The notes: a model not told the origin generated them from the letters alone. A stretch of DNA of 64,000 bases from CAZXWK01 sp964644675 (GCA_964644675.1 CAZXWK010000003.1:1-64000), one strand, 5' to 3'; counted from the first letter of the stretch, positions 1 through 8,539 are shown. Made by a program: numbers and translations.

Positions 1-1
1 G

Positions 2-703
2 GCGACCGGCGTGCCGCTCGCCAAGGTGGCCGCGCGCGTCATGGCCGGCGAGAAGATCGCGGAGATGGGCCTGCCGGCCGAGGACCGCGAGTCCGAGCGG
101 TTCTGCGTCAAGGAAGCGGTCATGCCGTTCGGGCGCTTCCCGGGTGCCGACTCGGTCCTCGGGCCCGAGATGAAGTCGACCGGCGAGGTCATGGGGGTCG
201 CGGCCGACTTCCCGGCCGCGTACGCGAAGTCACAGCTCGCCATCGACTACTCGCTGCCCACGCAGGGCACGGCGTTCGTCTCGGTGTGCGACCGCGACAA
301 GCGGCAGATCGTCTCGCTCGTGAAACACCTGCAGATGCTCGGCTTCACGATCATGTCCACGCGGGGGACCGCCAAGGCGCTGCGCGCGTCGGGAATACCC
401 GTCACCGAGGTCCTCAAGAAGCACGAGGGACGCCCCAACATCATCGACCACATCGCCAACGGCGAGGTCCAGCTCGTGATCAACACGCCGTTCGGCCAGG
501 AGACCCGTTCCGACGGCTACCACCTTCGCGCCGCCGCGATCCGCCACGGCATCACCAACATCACGACGCTGCCCGCGGCCGCCGCGATCGTCCAGGCGAT
601 CGAGGCCATCAAGGAGGGGCGTCTCGGCGTGTACGCGCTGCAGGACTTCGACGCGCCTGCCGCGGGTTCGCCCGACGACGACCCGCTCGCGGAGCTTTCG
701 TGA
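2..703 (+). CDS. carB: Carbamoyl-phosphate synthase large subunit, C-terminal fragment (5' end outside window)
   Basis: The frame is open from base 2, so the gene begins before the window; 233 residues are visible of a protein that is normally about 1070. They cover the end of the second ATP-grasp half (ATGVPLAKVAARV near the start is the usual CarB sequence) and the C-terminal MGS-like allosteric domain, with the family landmarks FVSVCDRDK, GTAKAL, EGRPNIIDHI and LVINTPFG. The enzyme makes carbamoyl phosphate from glutamine, bicarbonate and two ATP for pyrimidine and arginine synthesis. Its stop codon overlaps the pyrK GTG (GTGA), which indicates translational coupling in the pyr operon. Confidence 0.97.
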   Translation, partial: ATGVPLAKVAARVMAGEKIAEMGLPAEDRESERFCVKEAVMPFGRFPGADSVLGPEMKSTGEVMGVAADFPAAYAKSQLAIDYSLPTQGTAFVSVCDRDKRQIVSLVKHLQMLGFTIMSTRGTAKALRASGIPVTEVLKKHEGRPNIIDHIANGEVQLVINTPFGQETRSDGYHLRAAAIRHGITNITTLPAAAAIVQAIEAIKEGRLGVYALQDFDAPAAGSPDDDPLAELS

Positions 704-1515
704 CGGCCGTCGCCCACAAGCCCGCTCTCGAGCACGTCCGCGTGCTCGCGAACGACCGCGTCGCACCGGGCGTCGGGCTGATCGTGCTGCACGCGCCGCG
801 CACCGCGGCGTCGATCCGCCCGGGCCAGTTCGTGCACCTGCGTGTCGCCACGGGCGCCGACATCATCCTGCGCCGCCCGTTCTCGGTGCACCGCGCGAGT
901 GGCGAGCGCATCGAGATCCTCTACCAGGTCCTTGGCGCCGGCACGCTCCGCCTCGCCGAGAAGCCCACCGGCGACGAGTCGATGGACCTGCTCGGCCCGC
1001 TCGGGCACGGCTGGGACGTCCCTGAGGGAGCGGCGCACGCGCTGCTCGTCTCGGGGGGCCTGGGCGCGGCGCCGCTCGGCATGCTCGCCGAGGAGCTCGC
1101 CGAGCGCGGCGTCGCGGTCTCGGTCGCGATGGGAGCGCCCACCGCCGAACGCCTCGTCGCACGCGAGTTGTTCGAGCGCGTCGCGCGCGTGGTCGAGGTC
1201 GCGACCGACGACGGCTCTGCGGGAGAGAAAGGCTTCGTGACGGGCCCGGCGACGCGCCTGCTCGACGCCGAGACGTTCGACGTCGTCTACACGTGCGGTC
1301 CCGAACCCATGCAGCGTATCGTCGCCGGCCTCGCGACCGGCCGCGGCATCGCGTGCCAGGTGTCGCTCGAGCGGCTCATGGCGTGTGGCATCGGCGCGTG
1401 TCTGTCGTGCGTGGTCACCACCACTTCCGGGCTGAGGCGCGCGTGCGTCGACGGCCCGGTGTTCGCCGCCGAGGAGGTGGTCTGGGATGCGTCGGAGACA
1501 CCGCCGAAGCACTAG
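700..1515 (+). CDS. pyrK: Dihydroorotate dehydrogenase electron-transfer subunit PyrK
   Basis: This 271-residue iron-sulfur flavoprotein passes electrons from the PyrD subunit to NAD+. It has a ferredoxin-reductase FAD domain (LRRPFSVH near residue 50), a nucleotide-binding stretch (LLVSGGLGAAPLGML) and a C-terminal [2Fe-2S] motif with cysteines 229, 234, 237 and 249 (C-x4-C-x2-C-x11-C), the spacing seen in PyrK. The GTG at 700 was chosen because it overlaps the carB stop and gives the normal family length; the frame is open further upstream, but only through carB in another phase. It lies 108 bases ahead of pyrD, so the pair forms a class 1B dihydroorotate dehydrogenase. Confidence 0.95.
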   Translation: MTAVAHKPALEHVRVLANDRVAPGVGLIVLHAPRTAASIRPGQFVHLRVATGADIILRRPFSVHRASGERIEILYQVLGAGTLRLAEKPTGDESMDLLGPLGHGWDVPEGAAHALLVSGGLGAAPLGMLAEELAERGVAVSVAMGAPTAERLVARELFERVARVVEVATDDGSAGEKGFVTGPATRLLDAETFDVVYTCGPEPMQRIVAGLATGRGIACQVSLERLMACGIGACLSCVVTTTSGLRRACVDGPVFAAEEVVWDASETPPKH

Positions 1516-1623
1516 GCCACCGGTCGCCCCCGACACCGCGCCGGCGTCCTGCGTGCCGGTGCTGTCGCAGCGCCCGATGGATCCGAGGACCGTTCCTGCG
1601 CAGGTCGCAGGGGGTGCGAGCCA

Positions 1624-2550
1624 GTGAACCTCGACCTTGACCTGAGCGTGAATATCGCGGGTCTCGAGCTCCGGAATCCCGTCGTCACGGCGTCGGGGAC
1701 CTTCGCCTCGGGACGCGAGTACGCGGACTTCATCGACGTCTCGCGCTTGGGCGCCATCGTGACCAAGGGCGTCTCGCTCGAGCCGTGGCGCGGCAACGCG
1801 AGCCCGCGCATCGCCGAGACCGCGAGCGGCATGCTCAATTCGATCGGGTTGCAGAACCCTGGCGTCGAGGCGTTCGTTGCCAAGGATCTCGCGTGGCTCG
1901 CCGAGCACGCGCCCGTCACGCCCGTGATCGTGAACGTGAGCGGGCACAGCATCGCCGAGTACGTGGGCGTCATCGAGCGGCTCGAGTCGGAGCCGGGTGT
2001 CTCGGCGTACGAGGTCAACATCTCGTGTCCCAACGTGGACGCCGGCGGCATGACCTTTGGCACCGAGTGCGCTCCAGCGGCGCAGGTCACCGCTGCGTGC
2101 CGTGCGGTCACCAAGCGCCCGCTCATCGTGAAGCTGTCGCCCAACGTGACCGACGTGACCGCGATCGCTCGGTCCGTCGTGGACGCGGGAGCCGACGCCG
2201 TGTCGCTCATCAACACACTGCTGGGCATGGCCATCGACGCCTCCACGCGGCGGCCCAAGCTGGCGCGCGTCGTGGGTGGTCTGTCGGGACCCGCGATCAA
2301 GCCGGTCGCCCTGCGGATGGTGTGGCAGGTCGCAAACGTGGTGGACGTGCCGGTCATCGGGATGGGCGGCATCATGACCGGAGAAGACGCCGCCGAGTTC
2401 CTGCTCGCCGGCGCGAGCGCCGTGGCGGTCGGAACGGCCAACTTCGTGGATCCGGCGGCCACCGCACGCGTGCTCGACGGGCTCGTCGCGTACTGCCGCG
2501 AGCACGGCGTGCGCCGCGTATCCGACCTCGTCGGAGCGATGGAAGCGTGA
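1624..2550 (+). CDS. pyrD: Dihydroorotate dehydrogenase, class 1B catalytic subunit
   Basis: PyrD (308 residues, GTG start) oxidises dihydroorotate to orotate with FMN. It is a TIM-barrel enzyme: [10 protein letters not shown] near the start binds substrate and FMN, NISCPNV carries the class 1 catalytic cysteine, and [21 protein letters not shown] plus VGTANF form the FMN phosphate site. Having pyrK immediately upstream marks the NAD-dependent 1B type used by many anaerobes and Gram-positives. Its stop overlaps the GTG of the next small gene. Confidence 0.96.
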   Translation: MNLDLDLSVNIAGLELRNPVVTASGTFASGREYADFIDVSRLGAIVTKGVSLEPWRGNASPRIAETASGMLNSIGLQNPGVEAFVAKDLAWLAEHAPVTPVIVNVSGHSIAEYVGVIERLESEPGVSAYEVNISCPNVDAGGMTFGTECAPAAQVTAACRAVTKRPLIVKLSPNVTDVTAIARSVVDAGADAVSLINTLLGMAIDASTRRPKLARVVGGLSGPAIKPVALRMVWQVANVVDVPVIGMGGIMTGEDAAEFLLAGASAVAVGTANFVDPAATARVLDGLVAYCREHGVRRVSDLVGAMEA

Positions 2551-2843
2551 GTCCCGATGGCGGGACACCGGCTCCTGATTCGAAGCGCTCGTTCTTCGGC
2601 CGGTTCTTCGACAACTTCGGCAAGGTGCCGGAGGAGAAGCCCCCACTCATCCCGCAGCCGTACCGGATACCGTTCTTTCTGACGCTCGCGCTGGTGTCGC
2701 TGGCGGTGCTCGTGCTTCTCGTGTGGTTGGTCATCGTGCCCGGCATCCGGTCGCAGCAGTCCTCGATGACCGCCGCCACGGCGCTCGCGTCCCGGCTCCT
2801 CGAGCCGTACCCCGGTTTGTCGCTGGTAACGAAGGAGACCTGA
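2547..2843 (+). CDS. Small single-span membrane protein inside the pyr operon
   Basis: I do not recognise this 98-residue protein. It has a hydrophilic, Pro/Lys-rich N-terminus with an aromatic patch ([12 protein letters not shown]), one strong hydrophobic segment of about 25 residues (around 45-68), then a short polar tail, so it should be a single-pass membrane protein. The GTG at 2547 overlaps the pyrD stop (GTGA) and its own TGA overlaps the pyrF ATG (TGATG). It is therefore coupled on both sides and very likely translated. A role in pyrimidine synthesis, for example membrane anchoring of PyrDK, is only suggested by position. Confidence 0.75.
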   Translation: MSPDGGTPAPDSKRSFFGRFFDNFGKVPEEKPPLIPQPYRIPFFLTLALVSLAVLVLLVWLVIVPGIRSQQSSMTAATALASRLLEPYPGLSLVTKET

Positions 2844-3562
2844 TGCTGTCACAGAACCCCATCATCGTCGCTCTGGACTGCGATGCCGACGAGGCGATGA
2901 CCCTTGCGTACTCGCTCAAGGGCCGGGTCACGTGGCTCAAGGTCGGCATGACGCTGTTCTACGAGGCGGGTCCCGGGATCGTCACGCGTCTGACCGAACT
3001 GGGGTTCCGCGTCTTCGTCGACCTGAAGCTGCACGACATCCCTCACCAAGCAGCGGGTGCCGCCGCGTCGATCGCGCGGCTCGGCGCCGGGATGTTCACC
3101 GTGCACGCGTCGGGGGGCGAGGCGATGATGCGGGCGGCTGTGGATTCGTCGCGCGCGTCGGCCGCCGACGCCGGGCTTCCCGCGCCGGCCGTGCTCGCCG
3201 TGACCGTGTTGACGAGCACGGACGACGCCAGTCTGCACTCGATAGGGGTGGAGCGTTCCTCGGCCGAGCAGGTGGGTCTCCTCGCACGTCTCGCCCGGGC
3301 TGCACGAGTCGACGGCATCGTCTGCTCGCCGCGCGAAGCCGGCCTCGTGCGAGAAGTCATGGGCGAGGACGCGCTGGTCGTGACCCCGGGCGTGCGGCCG
3401 GTCTGGGCCGCCACCGACGACCAGGCCCGCATCGCGACGCCTCAGGCGGCACTCGCCGCCGGCGCGAGCCACCTGGTGATCGGGAGACCGATCACCGCCG
3501 CCCCCGTGCCCGCCGACGCCGTGACCAAGATCATGGCCGAGATCGAAGGAGCGAACCTGTGA
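2843..3562 (+). CDS. pyrF: Orotidine 5'-phosphate decarboxylase
   Basis: PyrF (239 residues) converts OMP to UMP, the last step of de novo pyrimidine synthesis. The catalytic Asp-x-Lys-x-x-Asp signature is present as VDLKLHDIP near residue 60, preceded by the substrate-binding IVALDCD at the N-terminus and followed by VTPGVRP and VIGRPIT, the phosphate-gripping loops. The length and order are those of bacterial group I PyrF. The ATG at 2843 shares a base with the upstream TGA, and the pyrE GTG overlaps its stop. Confidence 0.96.
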   Translation: MLSQNPIIVALDCDADEAMTLAYSLKGRVTWLKVGMTLFYEAGPGIVTRLTELGFRVFVDLKLHDIPHQAAGAAASIARLGAGMFTVHASGGEAMMRAAVDSSRASAADAGLPAPAVLAVTVLTSTDDASLHSIGVERSSAEQVGLLARLARAARVDGIVCSPREAGLVREVMGEDALVVTPGVRPVWAATDDQARIATPQAALAAGASHLVIGRPITAAPVPADAVTKIMAEIEGANL

Positions 3563-4143
3563 ACGACATGACCGACGAGCAGATCCTGGCCGCCCTCAAG
3601 GACAGCGACGCCATCCGAGAAGGCCACTTCGTTCTGACCAGCGGGCGGCATTCCGGCACGTACGTGCAGTGCGCTCGCATTCTCGAGGACCCCGCGCTGA
3701 CCACCCGTCTTGCCGAAACCGCCGTTCACCGACTTCCCGAGAATCTGGATATCGATCTGGTCGCCGCACCCGCCGTCGGCGGGCTCATCATCGGCTTCGC
3801 TGTGGCCCAGGCACTGGGGGTCAAGTTCATCTTCAGCGAAAGGGAGCAGGGCAAGATGGTCTTCCGCCGGGCGTTCGAAGTGCCCGAGAACGCGAAGGTA
3901 TTGGTCGTCGAGGACGTCGTTACCACAGGTGGGAGCGTTGGAGAGGTCATCGACCTGGTCCGCGCGGGCGGTGGCGAGGTCGTCGGGGTCGTGTCGCTGA
4001 TCGACCGTGGCGGCGAGAAGAAGTTCGACGCGCCGTATTGGCCTCTACTTCGACTCGAGGTCGAGTCTTGGGAGCCGTCGGAGTGTGGTCTGTGCGCCGC
4101 CGGAACGCCCGTCTACTCGCCCGGAAGCCGCAGATTGTCGTAA
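3559..4143 (+). CDS. pyrE: Orotate phosphoribosyltransferase
   Basis: PyrE (194 residues) joins orotate to PRPP to make OMP. It carries the type I phosphoribosyltransferase PRPP loop VLVVEDVVTTGGS, an N-terminal hood (EGHFVLTSGRHSGTYVQCARIL) and the flexible loop FSEREQGKMVFRR. The GTG at 3559 overlaps the pyrF stop; an ATG nine bases later is also possible. The C-terminal CGLCAAGTPVYSPGSR is typical of the longer actinobacterial and thermophile-type PyrE. It is the last gene of the pyr operon; a new promoter follows. Confidence 0.96.
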   Translation: MNDMTDEQILAALKDSDAIREGHFVLTSGRHSGTYVQCARILEDPALTTRLAETAVHRLPENLDIDLVAAPAVGGLIIGFAVAQALGVKFIFSEREQGKMVFRRAFEVPENAKVLVVEDVVTTGGSVGEVIDLVRAGGGEVVGVVSLIDRGGEKKFDAPYWPLLRLEVESWEPSECGLCAAGTPVYSPGSRRLS

Positions 4144-4149
4144 ACACGG

Positions 4150-4178
4150 TTGGCATTCTCGCAGGTCAGGGGTAGCAT
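4150..4178 (+). promoter_or_regulatory. Promoter of mihF
   Basis: TTGGCA at 4150-4155 and TAGCAT at 4173-4178 are separated by exactly 17 bases, a good housekeeping sigma-70-type promoter. It lies just after the pyrE stop and about 95 bases ahead of the mihF start, giving a leader of roughly 85-90 bases. Confidence 0.65.
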
Positions 4179-4273
4179 GTTGGGCGCGTTGGGTGTTTAC
4201 TCGGTCGCAACCCGTCAGGGAGTGGGGAGCGGGCGAGGAGCATTCTGCCCCGCCTGAAACACGAGGAGGAACC

Positions 4274-4582
4274 ATGGCACTTCCGAACCTGTCCGACGCC
4301 GACCGTCAGGCTGCGCTGAAGAAGGCGGCCGAGGCTCGCCAGAAGAGGGCCGCGCTTCGTGCGGACATCAAGAGCGGGAAGATGACGTTCGCGGCGGTCA
4401 TGAAGAAGAGCGACGATCCGGTCGTGGCCCGCATGAAGGTCTCGACGCTGCTCGAGTCGCTGCCGGGCTACGGCAAGGCCAAGGCTCACAAGATCATGTC
4501 GGAGCTCGAGATCTCCGAGAGCCGTCGCGTGCAGGGCCTCGGCGCCCGCCAGCGCGAGCAGCTGCTCGAGCGTCTCGGCTAG
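4274..4582 (+). CDS. mihF: Actinobacterial integration host factor (mIHF)
   Basis: This 102-residue basic protein matches the actinobacterial IHF family: an N-terminal helix rich in Ala, Lys and Arg (residues 8-30), then the helix-two-turn-helix S13-like core ending in LLESLPGYGKAKAHKIM and RRVQGLGARQREQLL. It bends DNA as a nucleoid-associated protein and is essential in mycobacteria. It is unrelated to E. coli IHF. The gene has a clear AGGAGG-type ribosome site (GAGGAGGAACC before the ATG), its own promoter, and lies next to gmk, the usual actinobacterial order mihF-gmk-rpoZ. Confidence 0.95.
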   Translation: MALPNLSDADRQAALKKAAEARQKRAALRADIKSGKMTFAAVMKKSDDPVVARMKVSTLLESLPGYGKAKAHKIMSELEISESRRVQGLGARQREQLLERLG

Positions 4583-4631
4583 AACGCCGCCGACCCGAGC
4601 GCTGCCACGCCTCGGGCCACGCGGCGCCTAC

Positions 4632-5204
4632 ATGCGCACAGGAAACCTGTTCATCATCTCCGGCCCCTCGGGAGCCGGAAAGGGGACGCTCGTCCGAGAG
4701 CTGCTCGGTCGCGTGCCGGATGCATGGGTCTCGATATCGGTGACTACGCGCGCCCCTCGACCGGGGGAGGTCGAGGGGCGGCACTATTTCTTCGTCACCC
4801 CTGAGCGGTTCGACGAGCTCGCCCGCACGGGCGGCTTGCTCGAGTGGGCCGAGGTCCACGGCAACCGCTACGGCACGCCGCGAGACGCGGTCGAGGGCAA
4901 GGTCGCCGAGGGGCGGCAGGTCATCCTCGAGATCGACCCGCAGGGCGCGTTCCAGGTCAAGCAGCTCGTCTCGGACTCGATCCTGGTCTTCATCATGCCG
5001 CCGTCGTGGGAGGAACTGCAGCGGCGGCTCGAGGGCCGGGGGAGCGAAACGAAAGAGCAGGTAGAGCGGCGTCTCCAGACCGCGAAACGCGAGCTCGAGC
5101 TTGTGGGGGAGTACGATCATGTGGTAATAAACGACGATGTGTCGCGGGCCACCGATGAGCTCGTGACCATCATCGACTCGTATGCCGATCGGCTGAAAGC
5201 CTGA
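4632..5204 (+). CDS. gmk: Guanylate kinase
   Basis: Guanylate kinase (190 residues) phosphorylates GMP to GDP. The P-loop GPSGAGKGT is at residues 11-19, the GMP-binding stretch SVTTRAPRPGEVEGRHYFF follows, and the lid and Arg-rich segment (LQRRLEGRGSETKEQVERRL) are intact. The family length is 185-210. It sits between mihF and rpoZ, the conserved actinobacterial arrangement linking GMP metabolism to transcription. The 4583-4631 spacer can fold into a GC-rich stem, but it has no T-run. Confidence 0.96.
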   Translation: MRTGNLFIISGPSGAGKGTLVRELLGRVPDAWVSISVTTRAPRPGEVEGRHYFFVTPERFDELARTGGLLEWAEVHGNRYGTPRDAVEGKVAEGRQVILEIDPQGAFQVKQLVSDSILVFIMPPSWEELQRRLEGRGSETKEQVERRLQTAKRELELVGEYDHVVINDDVSRATDELVTIIDSYADRLKA

Positions 5205-5215
5205 GGTCAGAACCC

Positions 5216-5467
5216 ATGTCAGTGATCAATCCCCCCATCGATACCCTGCTCGCCACCGTGGACTCCAAGTACACGCTGTGCATCATCTCGGCCAAGCGCG
5301 CCCGCCAGATCAACGACATGATCCACGGCGTCCGCGACCAGGCCCTGCTCACGATGCCGACGAGCGAGATCGCCAAGCTCACGAGCACCAAGCCGCTCTC
5401 GCTCGCCCTCGAGGAGATCGCGAACGGTGACGTCGCCTACGAGCGCACCAAGGACAGCTACAAGTAG
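5216..5467 (+). CDS. rpoZ: RNA polymerase omega subunit
   Basis: Omega (83 residues) helps assemble beta-prime into RNA polymerase. The sequence fits the family: an N-terminal IDTLLATVDSKYTLCIISAKRARQI segment, which is the conserved helix that grips beta-prime, followed by KPLSLALEEIANG near the C-terminus. It starts 11 bases after gmk and ends 9 bases before thiI, so it is almost certainly cotranscribed with both. Confidence 0.93.
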   Translation: MSVINPPIDTLLATVDSKYTLCIISAKRARQINDMIHGVRDQALLTMPTSEIAKLTSTKPLSLALEEIANGDVAYERTKDSYK

Positions 5468-5476
5468 GGACCCGAC

Positions 5477-6685
5477 GTGTTCGAGCGCGTCGCCCTGGTC
5501 CGCTACCACGAGATCGGCCTGAAGGGCCGTAACCGTGCACAGTTCGAGCGCCGGCTTCGAGAGAACCTCGGAGCGGCGCTCGCTGGTCTTCCGGTCAAGC
5601 GCGTCGAGCGCATCGCGTCGCGCGTGGCCGTCCACGTGACCGAGCCCGAGAGCGCCCTCGACGTCGCTCGGCGCATCGCAGCGATCCCGGGCGTGCAGTC
5701 GGTCTCGCCGGCGTTCCGGGCGCCTCGCGACCCGCAGGCGATCGAACAGGCCGCGCTCGAGGCCATCCGGGAGGCGGGGGCGTTCCGCACGTTCCGCGTC
5801 GAGTCGCACCGCTCCAACACCGACTACCCGGTGCCGAGCATGGAAACCAACCGCACGGTGGGCGCGTTCCTCGTCGCGCAGACCGGCGCCGGCGTCGACC
5901 TGCGCAACCCCGACGTCACCGTGCGCATCGACGTCGTCCAGGGCAGCGCATACGTGTCGTCGGCGGAGCTGCCGGGCGCGGGTGGGTTGCCCGTCGGCAC
6001 CTCGGGGCGGCTCGTCTCGCTTCTCTCGGCGGGGATCGACTCGCCGGTCGCGTCGTGGCGGATGATGCGGCGCGGGGCGCTCGTGATCGGCGTGCACTTC
6101 TCGGGAGTGCCGCAGACGAGCGACGCGAGCGAGCGCCTCGTGCTCGAGATCGGCGAGCAGCTCGCGCACACCGGCGGCCTGGCGCGCATCTACCTGGTGT
6201 CCTTCGGCGACCTCCAGAAGGAGATCTCGCTGCTGAGCCCTCCCGACCTGCGCGTCATCCTCTACCGCCGCCTCATGCTCCGCATCGCCGAGAAGATCGC
6301 CGCCGCCGAGCGTGCGAAGGCGCTCGTGACGGGCGAGTCGCTCGGCCAAGTGGCCTCGCAGACGCTCGAGAACATCGCCGCGACCGACGAGGCCGCCACG
6401 ATGCCGGTTCTGCGGCCGCTCGTGGGAAGCGACAAGCTCGAGATCATCGCCGACGCGCGCCGCATCGGCACCTACGAGCTCTCGACGACCGACCACGCCG
6501 ACTGCTGCACGCTCTTCCTGCCGCGCACGCCGCAGACGCACGCGTCGCTGCCCGAGGTGCTCGCGGCGTGGGACGCGCTCCCGCACGAGCGCATGGTCGC
6601 GGACGCGCTCGCCGCACTCAGGTGGCACGACTTCGGCGGCCGCGGCTACCGGCCCCCGGCCGCGTGGCGGGACGTGCGGGCGTGA
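5477..6685 (+). CDS. thiI: tRNA 4-thiouridine synthase ThiI
   Basis: ThiI (402 residues, GTG start) adenylates U8 of tRNA and transfers sulfur to give 4-thiouridine; in some bacteria it also serves thiazole synthesis. The order is ferredoxin-like domain, THUMP domain (about residues 60-165), then a PP-loop pyrophosphatase domain beginning LLSAGIDSPVASW near residue 180, with GESLGQVASQTLENI and the conserved cysteine in TTDHADCCTLFLP. There is no C-terminal rhodanese domain, so the product resembles the short form found in Gram-positives. Its stop overlaps the next GTG. Confidence 0.95.
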   Translation: MFERVALVRYHEIGLKGRNRAQFERRLRENLGAALAGLPVKRVERIASRVAVHVTEPESALDVARRIAAIPGVQSVSPAFRAPRDPQAIEQAALEAIREAGAFRTFRVESHRSNTDYPVPSMETNRTVGAFLVAQTGAGVDLRNPDVTVRIDVVQGSAYVSSAELPGAGGLPVGTSGRLVSLLSAGIDSPVASWRMMRRGALVIGVHFSGVPQTSDASERLVLEIGEQLAHTGGLARIYLVSFGDLQKEISLLSPPDLRVILYRRLMLRIAEKIAAAERAKALVTGESLGQVASQTLENIAATDEAATMPVLRPLVGSDKLEIIADARRIGTYELSTTDHADCCTLFLPRTPQTHASLPEVLAAWDALPHERMVADALAALRWHDFGGRGYRPPAAWRDVRA

Positions 6686-7794
6686 GCCGCCTGCGCATCC
6701 TCGCCCTCGAGCCCTACTACGGCGGCAGCCACCGAGCGGTCCTCGACGGCCTCGTCGAGCGCGTCGACGCCGACTGGACGCCGCTTACGCTCCCGGCGCG
6801 CAAGTGGAAGTGGCGCATGCGGGGTGCGGCGATCACCATGGCCGCCGAGATCCGCGCGCTGCACGAGACGCGCCCCGCCGAGGGCGCCGGGCCCCCGTTC
6901 GATCTGGTCTTCGCGTCGACGTTCGTCAACCTCGCCGAGCTCTACGGTCTGGCCGGCGCCGCGCTGGCCGGCGTGCCCTCGATCGTCTACTTCCACGAGA
7001 ACCAGCTGGTCTACCCCAATCGCCACACCGCCGAGTGGGACTTTCAGTTCCCGCTCACCAACATCACGAGCGCGCTTTCGGCCACGCGGTGCCTCTTCAA
7101 CACGCGCTGGAACCTCGACACCTTCCTCGCCGAGATACCCGGCTTCATCGCGCAGTTCCCCGACCACCAGCCCAAGGGTCTCGCCGATCTGATCGCCGAG
7201 AAGTCCGCCGTCCTCGCGCCGCCGTTCGATCCCGCCGCGTTCGACACCGCGCCGGTCGTGCGCGGCGCGGTCCCTCGTATCGTCTGGCCCCACCGCTGGG
7301 AGCACGACAAGCACCCCGAGGAGTTCTTCTCGGCGGTGGCGCAGCTCGCGGACGAGGGGCTCGACTTCGAGGTCGCGGTCGCGGGCCAGGCCTTCCGAGA
7401 CGTGCCGCAGGTCATCGTCGACGCCGAGCAGACTCTGGGCTCGCGTCTGGTGCACCTGGGAGCGCCTGAGTCGCGCGAGGCGTACGCCCGGCTGCTCGCG
7501 AGCGCCGACGTCTCGGTGTCCACCGCGCACAACGAGTTCTTCGGGCTCGCGATGGTCGAGTCGGCCTACGCCGGCTGCTTCCCCCTCGTGCCCGATCGGC
7601 TCGCGTACCCCGAGCTCTACCCGGCCGAGATGCGCTACCGAGACGGCGCGGAACTCGTGGCGCGGCTGCGCGCGCTCGTGCTCGAGCCGCCACCCCCCGG
7701 GCAGGGGAGGGCGATCGCCGAGCGCTACACGTTCGACCGACTGGCGCCCGCCTACGCCGAGGAGTTCGCGCGCGCCGCCCGCGGGCACGGGTAG
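6682..7794 (+). CDS. GTDC1/QTMAN-family glycosyltransferase (tRNA-queuosine mannosyltransferase-like)
   Basis: This 370-residue GT4-like protein has the N-terminal signature of the former DUF3524 family: ILALEPYYGGSHRAVLDGL at residues 5-23, HENQLVYPNR, and LSATRCLFNTRWNLDTFL, with WPHRWEHDKHPEEFF opening the C-terminal Rossmann half and the donor-site EFFGLAMVESAYAGC motif near the end. The best-known member, human GTDC1 (QTMAN), attaches mannose to queuosine in tRNA-Asp. The GTG overlaps the thiI stop, so it is coupled to another tRNA-modification gene, which supports a tRNA substrate. The actual acceptor and sugar here are unknown; a polysaccharide or lipid acceptor remains possible. Confidence 0.8.
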   Translation: MSRLRILALEPYYGGSHRAVLDGLVERVDADWTPLTLPARKWKWRMRGAAITMAAEIRALHETRPAEGAGPPFDLVFASTFVNLAELYGLAGAALAGVPSIVYFHENQLVYPNRHTAEWDFQFPLTNITSALSATRCLFNTRWNLDTFLAEIPGFIAQFPDHQPKGLADLIAEKSAVLAPPFDPAAFDTAPVVRGAVPRIVWPHRWEHDKHPEEFFSAVAQLADEGLDFEVAVAGQAFRDVPQVIVDAEQTLGSRLVHLGAPESREAYARLLASADVSVSTAHNEFFGLAMVESAYAGCFPLVPDRLAYPELYPAEMRYRDGAELVARLRALVLEPPPPGQGRAIAERYTFDRLAPAYAEEFARAARGHG

Positions 7795-7848
7795 AAGCTC
7801 AGCAGGCGCGCACCGCGCCGCACGCATCGCCCGTTCGCAGGAGGAACC

Positions 7849-7989
7849 GTGCACAAGCAGCCCGAGCCACAAGACACGCCGCGCGAGACAGACGAGCCGC
7901 AGCCCACACCCCAGGAGCTCCTCGCCGAGCAGGACGAGAGCGATCCCGACGTCGGGGTCGACGGCACGGGCGTCGGCGAGCTGCCCTAG
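7849..7989 (+). CDS. Hypothetical 46-residue acidic protein
   Basis: This short frame follows AGGAGG at 7839-7844, four bases ahead of a GTG. The product is Pro/Glu/Asp-rich (begins VHKQPEPQDTPRETDEP, ends in GVGELP), with no hydrophobic segment and probably disordered. Codon use resembles neighbouring genes. No family is recognised. It lies 54 bases after the glycosyltransferase and faces the converging DJ-1-like gene. The strong ribosome site is the main reason to believe it. Confidence 0.5.
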   Translation: MHKQPEPQDTPRETDEPQPTPQELLAEQDESDPDVGVDGTGVGELP

Positions 7990-8020
7990 GCCGGGTCGGC
8001 CGAGGCCGCTCGCGACCGCG

Positions 8021-8539
8021 CTACGCCGGCGGCAGGCCGAGCAGGTCCGCGATCGCCGCGCCGAACGCCGTCGCGGCGCCCGGCCCGTTGGCCGTCACGA
8101 TGCGCCCGTCGACCTCCACCGGCTCGCCCGTCCAGATCGCGCCGTGCGCCCTGAGGTCGTCCTCCTGCGACTCGAACGCGGTCGCGCGCACGCCGTCGAG
8201 CAGGCCTGCGTGCGCCAGCGTCGAGGGCGCGATGCAGATCGCCGAGAGGACCTTTTCGGGGCCGAGCTGTCCGGCCGCGAGCTCGTGCGCGAGCGGGTCG
8301 TCGAAGAACACCGAGGCGCCGCCACCGCCGACGAACACCACCGCGTCCCAGTCCTTCTCGGTGGCCTCGGCGAGCCCGATATCGGCCGTGGCACGCAGGC
8401 CGAGCTTTCCGATACACTCGCCTGGCGCGACGCTCGCTGTGGTGACCCGGGCACCCCGTGCCTCGAGTACCGCTTTGGGTTCCGCGTACTCCTCGTCCCG
8501 GAAGACGGTGGGGGCGATGACCATGACGACCTCGGTCAT
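8021..8539 (-). CDS. DJ-1/PfpI family protein
   Basis: This 172-residue flavodoxin-like protein belongs to the DJ-1/PfpI superfamily of class I glutamine-amidotransferase-like enzymes (deglycases, glyoxalases, proteases or chaperones). The nucleophile-elbow cysteine is Cys102 in SAICIAPSTLA, the FRDEEYAEP motif near residue 17 supplies the conserved Glu, and VFVGGGGA is the oxyanion region. The usual His after the cysteine (ICHGP) is replaced by an alanine context (ICIAP), as in many PfpI-like proteins without protease activity. The ribosome site AAGGAG lies 7 bases before the ATG, and TATGAT (8580 to 8575, minus) is a likely -10. Confidence 0.88.
   Translation of the reverse strand: MTEVVMVIAPTVFRDEEYAEPKAVLEARGARVTTASVAPGECIGKLGLRATADIGLAEATEKDWDAVVFVGGGGASVFFDDPLAHELAAGQLGPEKVLSAICIAPSTLAHAGLLDGVRATAFESQEDDLRAHGAIWTGEPVEVDGRIVTANGPGAATAFGAAIADLLGLPPA

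Noticed and set aside
517..2646. Long minus-strand open frame opposite pyrK-pyrD
   Set aside because: Antisense shadow of conserved genes, with Arg/His/Asp-rich non-protein-like composition.
7849..7989. Considered treating the 46-residue ORF as noise
   Set aside because: Kept as a low-confidence gene because of the AGGAGG site, but the lack of any homologue that I know of means it could still be spurious.
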